64,000 nt of DNA from Patiria miniata (Eukaryota; Echinodermata; Asteroidea; Valvatida; Asterinidae). This document shows, piece after piece, positions 33,580-64,000 of this stretch (position 1 is its first letter; each line of letters starts with the position of its first letter). The stretch covers positions 12,231,512-12,295,511 of the forward strand of contig NW_024037048.1 in NCBI RefSeq assembly GCF_015706575.1, read 5' to 3'. Position numbers and translations under genes: made by a program. The notes below the pieces were generated by a model. That model made no database searches, was not told where the DNA came from, and saw only the letters and a program-made list of their open reading frames with translations.

Positions 33580-33909
33580 GGAATGCACTGCGATGCCGAG
33601 CGCCAATCGGAGTCGACGTTACTAGTTCGTGACGTCATTTCATTCCCAAATCAGGACTTAAACTGTTATTGGTCGGTTCGGATACAATGTTTACACAACG
33701 GCTTCACAATAAAAGGGTCTGCCATGTACATAGACTGAGTTGAAGGTTGGGCAAGACTATATATTGAAACTCTTGACATTACAAAGCATGTTGCTTTAAC
33801 ATTGGAAGCAGAAGGTATTTTGATAAAGGTTATGATAAGTGACAGTGGCATGCATGGTTATTAAGAGAGTTTTGATGTGTCACGGCTTCGTCGAATTAAA
33901 AACGAACAG

Positions 33910-34270
33910 TAAGGCCAAAAAAAAAATATTCGGTCTCTGGTCAGACCAAAGTTCCGGAATTGACGCGGCCACGCGGCTTTTTTTTTAATTCAAGCTTGGA
34001 TTGTACAGACAAGGTGGGTACTATTTTGCTTTTTTGGTGTCCTCATGTACATTGGTGTCCTCCATAATTTGCCTTGGTGCTTTCGATCATTTGCTTGGTG
34101 CAATTTCCCTTTCCTTGGTGCTCTTTGGTAAAAAAAAATTAAGGAGGTGCGGAAATAGAGGGCGCTGTTGGAGCTACCGCGGAACATTTTGGAAAAAAAA
34201 AATCGACGCGCATGATTAAAATCGACGCGCGCGCTGACCAGAGACCGACTTATTTATTTTTTTTGGACTA
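33910..34270. mobile_element. GGCC(A)n-ended element
   Basis: Left TAAGGCCAAAAAAAAAA, then TCGGTCTCTGGTCAG; right CTGACCAGAGACCGA, then TTTTTTTTGGACTA. About 360 bases, with ATCGACGCG repeats inside. Same terminus style as 23062, 24905 and 46932. Confidence 0.75.
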
Positions 34271-34729
34271 ACGGAAATCTCCCAAAAAATGCGTCTTTAC
34301 ACCGTCGCGCATCTTTGGAAATGACCTTTGTTTTCTTCAAAATGACAGCATTCCAGGAAGAATAATTTCACAGGCAGTTTAGTGCAAAATCTTTAAACTT
34401 CCAACTAAGCTTTTCAACAATACTAACGTCAATTACTTTTGGATAGCTGTAAATGATACTCTACCTTTAGAATCTGTTCCCATAAGTAAATAGCTTTCGG
34501 TCAAAATGTCAAACCAAATCAAAATTTATACGTTTCCAACGGCGATTTTGTTCAACAATTTAAAGGGAATAACGTCTTGGAATGCGCCCAATTAGTCTAC
34601 AAAAGGCTATACCCCTTTAACTTCATGTTTTGTGAAACACCCCTCTTAAGCTTTAACATTAAAAGAGGTCTGGATATCAGAACTTGGGTTTCCTCTTTTT
34701 CTATTTTTGTGTGGTCGGATTAGGGCGGC
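34271..34729. other. No gene seen
   Basis: AT-rich sequence. An AAAGGGAATAACG / ACCCCTTTAAC pair near 34562-34620 suggests another small inverted element. Confidence 0.4.
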
Positions 34730-35230
34730 TCTGCAGGGATGCTTGAAGTTAGCAGTTGAAGCCAGATTCTTGCTTCCTCATTGAGCTCCCTTATGGAATC
34801 CCTGGCAGCCTCATGTAAGTCGGTGGATGGGCCACGCTGAGGTGCACCGCACTCGCATCGCGGTGTTGGAGCCTTCAGGCATGCATGCAGGTATTGAAAA
34901 GACATACACCAGTTCTGAGTCTCAAGAGGCGGCACCACTCTTTTATCGGAAGGTCAAACCCTGTTGGTTTGATGGAGACCTGCAGGAGGTTATTCAGTCG
35001 ACCTTCAGGCTGTCTTAGCTCCCGTTATCTGACAGCAGCCACTTCTCTCTGGCGTGGGGATATCTGTTGTTGGAATGCAAGAACTCGGTTGTGGGCAGCT
35101 CTGTACAAAATGTTTCCGGCTTTTGAGTCTCTGGGTGGGTACGACTCCATCTTATTGTGGAGGGTGTAAGTTGTGTTGGCGGCAGCTTTCAAGGCAGCTT
35201 GCCAGGTTATGCAGCTTCACGTCTGAAAAA
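34730..35230 (-). pseudogene. LINE ORF2 C-terminal remnant
   Basis: Read on the minus strand, broken frames contain HNKMESYP, AAHNRVLAFQQQ and GFDLPIKEWCRLLRLRTGV, then CECGAPQ. This matches the pattern of the tail of jockey/RTE-like ORF2 proteins (W..L.R.RTG ... H ... C.CG..Q). Frameshifts and stops show it is dead. The 5' part is absent. Confidence 0.6.
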
Positions 35231-36230
35231 CACATACAAATGATAAGCTATTGGTTTTAAGTAGGCAGGTTTCAAAAGGTATGCAATGTCAGTGGAACAT
35301 GGGGGGATATATACAAAAAGAAAACACACCTTTGATTTCACCACAAAACTTATCTCAATTTTTAATTGAAATTTCAAAGAAAGTGAAATTTTGTCCTGTT
35401 CATAAATCACGAGTTTATCTACCCGTTTCAAAGTTAGAAGAAAAATGTATTTCGGCGTGATTTTCCGATTTTATTTCGAAGTGCACAGTGAACCCTTTGA
35501 AAATGTCATCCAAAAATCTGCAAAAAAAATCTGACAAACTTCTAGTTGGGTATGTAAGTAGAGATAATAATAGTTTATCAGAATTTATCAATTTTACAGA
35601 AATTCTTAAATGTTAACATGGAAGTTTCCGAGATTTATGTGCCACGTTCGGGCACACTCAGCCGATTTGTGCCCAATTTCCGAACGCCACCGTTTTTGAA
35701 TTTCGGATTAAATTTCATGACACCGAAATTGTTCGCAGAGGTTAAATAGCAAGCATTAGTAAAAGTACCAGTATTTCAGTGAATCAATTTGAAGTATGTC
35801 AACAAAGAAGTTTGGCAACACCGTGTGAAAAGTCGGGGTAAACGTCGAAGTGCGCCACGTTAGGGAACACCACTATACTAAACCCAGCTAGATAGTCGAT
35901 TGGCCATGACCCCAAAATCACCAATTGGTACCCATGCAGAGGTGGCAAGATGTAGTTGTTAGGCCTATATTTTGATTGCTGTACATCCCTGGTTTATGTT
36001 TTGATATGATAGCCTTTTCAATGTGGTAGCTTATTATTGGTTATCACACTGCACTCAGAGTTGTCACTGGCTGCCTGAAATCAACACCCATCCGCCCACC
36101 AGCCTCCCATCCTTGCCGGGAAAGTTGTGGACTCTTGAATTAAAAGCAATACCTTTTAGCACGGATGCTACACACAAATTGGTGCCTTCCCACTGTAACA
36201 CCCCCCCCCACACTCGAGCCATATGATGGT
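35231..36230. other. No gene seen
   Basis: AT-rich, with GTGCCACGTTCGGGCACAC and other short inverted words near 35640. No coding signal. Confidence 0.5.
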
Positions 36231-36498
36231 GAGAACACTAGCGCCGTAGCCAGGGTTCTCATCTGGGGGGGGGGGGGGTGCGTGTGGGGGGGGGGCTTGA
36301 GGTTACAATGGAGGGGCGCCAAAAATGTCATCAATGCTGAAAGGTAGACAGTTGTTTTTCACCGGACACCCGCCTTCCGTAAATTCAAATAATCGGGGGG
36401 GGGGGGGTGTGCTGGCCACCATCTTCCCATGGGGGCGTTGTTCAAAACGTATATCATGGCTACATACCGCTATTCAGTGTTGGAGCATTGGCTTTGAC

Positions 36499-36566
36499 CC
36501 TCAAGGCCAAGGCCAAGGCCAATGCTTTGACCCCAAGGCCAAGGCCAAGGCTTTGACCCTTAAGCC
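36499..36566. repeat. (AAGGCC)n tandem tract
   Basis: It alternates AAGGCC hexamers with CTTTGACCC. It resumes at 37092-37118 after the inserted MITE, showing that the tract predates that insertion. Confidence 0.8.
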
Positions 36567-37092
36567 TTAAAGGGAATGTACATCATTGGCTTTTGCTGTA
36601 ATTTTCAGAAAGGAACTATTTGAGGGTTAGTATAGATCAAATATTGTTACACTGACATGTTTGGAGTTTTGTGTTCGAAAATGCTGGGAAAAAAAAAAAA
36701 TGCTCAAGTAGTCTGGTTCCCTGACTCCAGTAAAGATAAAATGGATCAATAATTTATAGATGCTGGAAAATTGTAAGGTAAGGGAACCAGTCTAGCTGGC
36801 CTGCACCCGTTCATGAACATGTAACCAATAGCAAACAACATTGTGACTGAAAAAAAATTTGTAAATTGGGAGCAGTAGTTGAAAAATAGTGTTTTTTTTT
36901 CAACGGTGGTAGGCCGACCGCAGTTGGAAATGTATACAAAATTACAATTTTCTTTAAAATGACTTCACACCAGGTGCCATAATTTGACAGGATGCTTTAG
37001 ACCGTCATTTATAAACATCTTAGTAAGGTATTTCGTAAAAACTTGGTAGTTTTGTTTTTCGATGTTTGCAAATGTTGTATATTCCCTTTAAG
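36567..37092. mobile_element. TTAA-flanked MITE, copy B
   Basis: TTAAAGGGAATGTACA at the left and TGTATATTCCCTTTAA at the right. Second copy of the family at 32439. Nested in the hAT-like element. Confidence 0.83.
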
Positions 37093-37439
37093 GCTAAGGC
37101 CAAGGCTTCGCTTTCCAAGGGACGTTACAATAAACAGCCTCTCTCGAAAAAAAAAAGAATTGTTTTGATGAAAAATACGCACAAAATCGCGGAAAAAGGG
37201 AGGCTTTATGTTCTTCCAGCAAATCATTGCAGTTCATATGGCTGTCCCATTCTCCGGACGCCAAATTTTCAGTGAGGGGGCGAACCTTTTATGACCCCCG
37301 CCCCCACCCCCCACTAGCTACGCCGCGGGAGAACGCTGACTACGCCGCTGTTTATCCCCTTTCGTTCATTCATTTGTTACTTCATTTATTCGTCTCTTCA
37401 TTTCGTCATCTTAAATAAAAAAATCGCAATGAATGCCTT

Positions 37440-37842
37440 AAGAGGCCGGCCTCCTGTTAAAACTCCCCTGCGGAGTATTTAGGAGAAGAACCAACCAAGT
37501 ACCATGTAAATGAAATCCCGCTTGCTCCGTTTACCTATCTAACGCTTGGGGCGCCCTTTCCCACGAGCCAATTTAATGACGTCATATGTTTCACCCGGGC
37601 GGGCGCTGCGCTTTACATACAAAACGTGTAAAAGATACGCCCGGCGCCGCCCAGCTTGTCTTTCCATGGTCTTTTCAATTGACAGTGACACGTATCAGAT
37701 TTTTGCCTTTTTAACTTAAGCGTGACCGTACTAAAATTAACTGATAACGATATACTTTGATGCTTGTAGTGACAGAAATCCTGCTACAGTTAGTGCTGTT
37801 GTGCTCAGACCACTTTCGACCCAGCCCGTATTCATTGTAAAT
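37440..37842 (+). promoter_or_regulatory. Candidate UGDH promoter and 5' UTR exon
   Basis: The segment is CpG-richer than its surroundings (CCCGGGCGGGCGCTGCG, GCCCGGCGCCGCC near 37595-37650). It has a CCAAT (37568) and a perfect CRE-like TGACGTCA (37577-37584). A strong donor (AAAT|GTAAGTAA) lies at 37843. The UGDH coding exon begins after an acceptor at 40028-40029, so an upstream non-coding exon must exist. This one fits but is not proved. Confidence 0.35.
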
Positions 37843-40029
37843 GTAAGTAAATATTGCTTCAGTTCCTGAGTAGGACATGTATGATGTAGGATGGGACTCC
37901 GTATTATCGCGGTACAGTCGTTTTCTGGTAATCCTTACTTTGGTAATCCTTACTTTAGGACCCCGTTCCTATAGGAAGTTCCTTCCTAGGAAGGGAAAGA
38001 CTAGACTCGCCAAAACAGTTGACTAAATTTTTAGTAAATGACACTCAAAATTGACATTCTGATATTTCTTGACACATCTGAACAATTGGCAATGACACCT
38101 TCTTGAATATCATTTTGATATCATATGACCTTCCTCCATGATTCAGACCGTTTGTAATTTTATGGTAACACTCAACATTTTCATTTCAAATGACACCTTC
38201 ACGTTTCATTGCATTATGATTTATTGTCAAAACTGTACAACCATCCTTCGCTCAGAATACATGTAGCTGATTCAATTAGCCTACTCCAAACTCAAAACTT
38301 TAAAAGATGATCTTTTGCTCAAATTGGTTTTAGTGGTCAGATATTGCCTCAGATCACACCACAGAAATTGCTTTTCTATAACTGCATGTCTCGGGTAAAT
38401 CAGCTTGTTGTTTATATGCTGAGGCCTAATAAGCCCCAGTCACAACCTCCCAACCGCCCAGTACATACATTTTTGTACAGCATGTGAAGACTTGGCAGGG
38501 CGAAGGGGCAGTGTTTACTTGACCACAAAAATAGCCAAAGAGTTATTCTGTTGAGATCCTGAATCCACCAAAGTCCCCCAACAGCTCAATATGGAGGTAT
38601 CCTGAATCCGCTGAAATCCCCCGAAACAGGGTGGGGGGGGGGGGGGGGGTGGATTTTGATGGATTCAGGTACGTTAGGGTTAAAGATGTGTATAGCAAAA
38701 AGTGGGACTTTGTTGTGAAATCTGTTCATGGGGAAAAATATGCCTTCTGCAACATATATGTCGCTGTGACATTTTCTGTTTTTTTTTCAACAGGTTTTAT
38801 GTTATGTAGGGAATTTCTTTCTTCAGCAGGTGTCTGATGGAAAATTACTCTTTTTCAATTTTGAATGCTGGCATCTCTGCCCTAACCCTTACTCTCTGAG
38901 GGTAGTTTACTGCATGTCAGTTGGTTATGCCAATGCCCTCCAGCTGCAGTTTATTGGAGGATACTTTGATGTAGCAGTGAAGGCTCCAATTGGCAGGAGT
39001 TGGAGGCCCTGGAGGGTGCCTGATACTGACCAGCTGGGGGCACTCACTTTGTTATCAGAGGACTCTCATTGTTCTCTGTGGCATGTATTGGAGTGCCTGT
39101 CCAGTTACCCTTGAAATGACATGGCAGATATTGGAGGGCCATGCAAAAAACATAGGAGATTTTCTTGAGGCACATATTGGCATGCGTTGGAGGGTCAAGT
39201 AGGGTAAGGGTTAAAGGCCCGGCGATTTTACATGTACAGTAAACTCCGGCTAAACTGACATCGTACATGTATAAACCGTCATATCGCTTAAATCGGCCGT
39301 CTGACGGAAGTCCCGATTGTCTCTAATATATATATTTCCATTGACATTTTCATTTCTAAGACGGCCTTTGTAAGCCACCATTTCGCCTACCGGTATGTCG
39401 GCGTGTTACTTTCAGTCCCATTTCCTCAAAACCACACAAATTCCTCTGTATAAGTCAGCATCGTGCTCTGCAGTTTGCAAGAAGTGTCGAGTGAAAAGTC
39501 CCACACACTGCTAACTGACATCTGTTTATGAATGGCACGGCCCGTGATTGATGCATCGGCCAGCACATGTACACTAATCACACGTGTACACTGTTTCATG
39601 CACAGTCTGTACATTGTGTGCATCGTTTGCTTTAATACACGAAGTACATGTTCATTCCGTAAAAGAAAATGGCATCCAAAACCTGTTCAAAGAAACGGAA
39701 AATGGAGACGAAATCAATAAGAAAAAGAAAGAAAAAGAAACAGTACATATCGTTAAGAGCACCTACAAAGCCAAGTTGTACATCATATTAAAGCTCTTTG
39801 AATGGTCATGTGACTTTCCACAAGGCAAAACCAGATGTAAAATTGTCTGTGGGAAATTCTCACTACAACCATCTGCAACTTGATCACCAGTCATTTACCA
39901 TGTTTACTGACCAGGTCAATCTTGGCAGTCATCATGATTATAAATCTTGGAATACAACATTCAGTTGGCTTGTTAAGTACATATACATGTATAAACCAGC
40001 CTTTAATTTTTTCCATTTTTCCCCAACAG
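37843..40029. other. Probable UGDH 5' UTR intron or upstream sequence
   Basis: At 38255-38360 it holds a reversed relative of the repeat at 9600-9700. At about 38557-38669 there is a small inverted pair (CCTGAATCCACCAAAGTCC / GGATTTTGATGGATTCAGG) around a poly-G run. No gene seen. Confidence 0.5.
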
Positions 40030-61173
<21,144 letters not shown>

Positions 61174-62530
61174 AGCCTTAATCACTCAGTACTGCAAATT
61201 GTCATGCGACACCGAGTTAGCAACGACTAGCTTTATCAAATTAAAAACTTTTCCCAAATGCCTCTTTCTCCTAAGAAGATAAGGTTTTGTTCATTTTGAA
61301 TCTGTTTCTCATTATTTGATGGCCGTTTGTTCATATTTCAGTACGGGAAAGTGCTGATTGCTTTTATAGGACAATCAAATTTATAGTACATGTACATTCC
61401 CTTAAAGTAGGGTGGAACAAAACATCTTGTTATGCCATGGAATAAGTTTCTGAAATTTCTTTGGTTGATGACTGTTGACATGACATATCAGAAGTCATGA
61501 GAGACAACCGTTATTGTAAACTCACTTGATTACTATGCGTGTAGGGTCTGCGTTTCTCGTGTCAGGGAACTGCAACCTCTCATGGCATGTCTGGCAGGAA
61601 AAGCTCACAATCACAAGGTTACACTGCAGCGATTTAATTCCTTTCTTGCATAGTGAACTACAAACCCTTGTCCTGAGTGTGCAGAAACCCCCTTCCTGCT
61701 TTAGGTTAATCAGCCCTCTTTAAACCCCATCCCAAGGTTTGCTTCCTTTAGGCCCCCCCCCCCCCCCAACTGATGAACAGCGCCACCTAGGGTGTCCAGT
61801 CTCATGTGCATTAAACAGCAGTGTCACGTGTTGTCAACATTCCCCTCCCCTTTTTTTCAAATTGGTGACCCCATGTCATGAGCCCCATCTCCAGACTGAT
61901 TTCTTGATATGCTTGTGAAGAACGATGTATTAAAAACCTGTGTACACATACCGATACAGTGTCGATATGACTGTTTAGTTATGATTCAAACATTGTATAA
62001 TTGTATCATTGACAGACTAATCAGTGTAGTAATTATCATACCTTGTGTTTTTCAAGTAATATAGTGTTACAGAATTTAGTGGACTTTTGTACAACGTACA
62101 CTTGATGTAAAGAGTGGGAAAGTCAAACAAAAGTAAAATGTATTGGAGTAGTGCTGGATATCTCACACAGCTGATTGAATAAGATAGTTTAGAATGGATG
62201 TGGATTTTCTACAAACTTTGATAGTGTGTATTGATTGGGAGGTGGTCTGGCTATTTTGTTGAAGTGTATTCTGGTACATGTACATGTATGTCTTAAAGGG
62301 TTTAAACATTTCTTTAGGGGGTGTTAGCTTTGTTTGCTTTTGTGTCAATGTTGGAAAATACTGTTGGTTGAATTTGAACAATCATGATAGTTTATGTAAA
62401 TTTAGTACAAATTGGTTCAACTATGTGTATAAATTGATTCCAGCAAAAGTGCCTTGGTTGTGGTTTTTATCTTTTTAAAGTTAAAAAAAATTAAAACTTT
62501 GAATAGCTGTAATAAATCTATTTTTAAAAC
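61174..62530 (+). other. Probable UGDH 3' UTR
   Basis: AT-rich sequence after the stop. AATAAA at 62511-62516 is a candidate polyadenylation signal. A poly-C run lies at about 61752-61767. The transcript end is not proved. Confidence 0.5.
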
Positions 62531-63498
62531 AGTTGTTTCAGCATTTATTGTCTACTTTGGAAGTTGTGTTGGAAGAAGTAAACATAATAGGAACTTACTC
62601 CTGCGTGTTGTACGGAATGGCGCTTGCATCTTAGAATAGCTCAATACCCGGAGTGCGGTATGGACCGTGGCCATGCTACATGGTTATATGTAGCACAGCT
62701 TGTTTTATTGCATTCTGAAAGATTTATTGAAAATATATAGCATAACAATTCACCCGTGTAGATTGCTTTCAGAAATCTTCAAACATTGAACAGGAACATG
62801 CTTCTATTTTTGAATATTCAGTGTTTTTTATTCTTTCATCTTAAAACCTATTCATAAATACCTAAGATAGTTTACCCATTCCTATTGGTTGAGAGCCCAT
62901 CACATGGCCGGTTTTAAACAGTCTAAACACTGGCTGGCTGGTCTAAAATAGTTTTACAGTGTCACATAAAATTTGGACTCCTATCCAATCCTCACTTAGG
63001 CCTGTATAATACGACCAACCAGTCCGTATTTCATAGTCCTAAATTCACACTACACCGGCACAGCTGCATTCTGAGCCACTCGCACAATACGCAGTGCACG
63101 CATTAATTTCCATATAAGAAGTTGTTTACGACTACTCGCAAGAGGCACATACCATAAAAGAGCTAGAGGGGTGTTTAACAACATGTTTGTTTTATTTGTT
63201 TTGACTCGTTGACTGAAAAGGTATTTATGAATGTGAATAAATATGAATGTGAATAAATATGTGCATGGACGGTATTAAACAAGTCCATTTGAGACCGGCT
63301 GGGGGCCCGGTTGTCAATAATATCCCTCTCCTTTGGCTCGGGCTATTATCAGCATCCATTCTCCAAATTAAACGGACGGTTTAAAACCGGCCAAGCTCAT
63401 GTTTATTTCCTTATTAAAATGTAAACCTGGGCACAATTAAAAAATAACATCATAATAATTTGTTTTCCTTTTACATTTTGTATAGTGAACTTTTGATG
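62531..63498. other. Intergenic, repeat-bearing
   Basis: 62865-63420 has a foldback-like element: TTTACCCATTCCTATTGG and GAGAGCCCATCACATGG resemble the reverse of 7985-8055, and GACCGGCTGGG / TTTAAAACCGGCC form an inner inverted pair. No gene. Confidence 0.5.
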
Positions 63499-63506
63499 CT
63501 GAGCTT

Positions 63507-63895
63507 CAGGCGCGGTTCTACGGGGGGCTGGGGGGCTGTAGCCCCCCAAAATTTTGTCTAGCCCCCCCGAAATAAATTCCGTAAAAAAAAAAAAATTGCA
63601 TTAGCAAAAAGAAGGATTGTGATGTACATGCGAACGGTCTCCCCCTAAAGAAGAAATAGCCGTCGACAAGGGTGCATTAGTTAATATAGTGTGAATGATT
63701 TTATGATTTTATTGGTGCTCCCCATTGAAAATATGGCATGAGGCCCCCCCCCCCCCCCCCCCCCCCCCCATTGATTTTCGGAGGCCTAAGTGTCTGGAAA
63801 AAAATAACCGGTCAACATTTCAGCACACCTCCCTGAAAAAATTCTGGATCCACCTTGCTAGCCCCCACAAAATATTGGTTCTAGAACCGCGCCTG
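63507..63895. mobile_element. hAT-type MITE with exact 8-bp target duplication
   Basis: CAGGCGCGGTTCTA at the left and TAGAACCGCGCCTG at the right are perfect 14-bp inverses. CTGAGCTT flanks both sides (63499-63506, 63896-63903). The interior holds long C and G runs. No transposase. The exact ends suggest a recent insertion. Confidence 0.92.
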
Positions 63896-63903
63896 CTGAG
63901 CTT

Positions 63904-64000
63904 GTAGTTGATCTATTTTTTTTTCTTTACTTCATTCTGAAATATTCTATTTGTACCTTGATATTGACAATTGGTCACTACCAGAAGACGACTGTCCACA
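63904..64000. other. End of window, nothing seen
   Basis: 97 AT-rich bases with no feature. Confidence 0.5.

Larger units (their letters stand above)
36239..37328. mobile_element. hAT-like element carrying a nested MITE
   Basis: Left TAGCGCCGTAGCCAGG, right CACTAGCTACGCCGCGG (imperfect inverse). Flanks GAGAACAC (36231-36238) and GAGAACGC (37329-37336) match at 7 of 8. The interior has poly-G runs and an AAGGCC tandem that is split by the TTAA MITE (36567-37092). No intact transposase. Confidence 0.75.

Overview
The window is animal nuclear DNA: split genes with GT-AG introns, 3' UTRs, and a very dense load of eukaryotic DNA transposons, MITEs, LINE fragments and an LTR element. No operons, Shine-Dalgarno sites or CRISPR arrays were seen. 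Abundant TACATGTA-type words, long poly-G/poly-C runs and the repeat types suggest a marine invertebrate, perhaps an echinoderm, hemichordate or amphioxus. That is an impression from style; the species cannot be fixed from this window.

Two conserved protein-coding genes lie on the + strand. (1) DCP2, the mRNA-decapping Nudix hydrolase, occupies 1-13637. The window opens 16 bases before the end of its first visible exon, so roughly 13 N-terminal residues lie upstream. Nine exons join in consistent phase to about 426 visible residues. Its second intron is a textbook minor-spliceosome (U12-type) AT-AC intron. (2) UGDH, UDP-glucose 6-dehydrogenase, has its ATG at 40074 and its stop at 61171-61173. 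Ten coding exons join to a complete 476-residue protein with all the catalytic residues. A likely 3' UTR runs to about 62.5 kb. A CpG-rich segment with CCAAT and CRE-like sites near 37.55 kb, followed by a strong splice donor at 37843, is a candidate promoter and 5' UTR exon.

The 26 kb between the genes (13.6-40.0 kb) holds almost only mobile DNA. It contains a gag-only LTR retroelement on the minus strand (16.2-19.2 kb). Next is a LINE on the plus strand (about 19.43-24.83 kb), split by three separate DNA-element insertions. Several MITEs follow. A 3.6 kb complex at 28.6-32.2 kb contains five long palindromes, each centred on the same short GGCGAAGCC core but with four different arm sequences, plus an internal inverted repeat of about 550 bp per arm. 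At 32.4-37.3 kb lie two copies of a TTAA-flanked MITE, one nested in a hAT-like element, and a decayed minus-strand LINE C-terminus. The UGDH introns carry further elements: a Tc1-like helix-turn-helix fragment, minisatellites, tRNA-like SINE heads, a 798-bp element with perfect 13-bp termini, and a decayed partial duplicate of UGDH exon 4.

The strongest observations for follow-up are the palindrome cassette complex, the AT-AC intron in DCP2, the nested-insertion history of the LINE, and the family of elements that share GGCC(A)n termini but differ inside. The two host genes have unrelated jobs (mRNA turnover and UDP-glucuronate synthesis), and nothing in the sequence links them.
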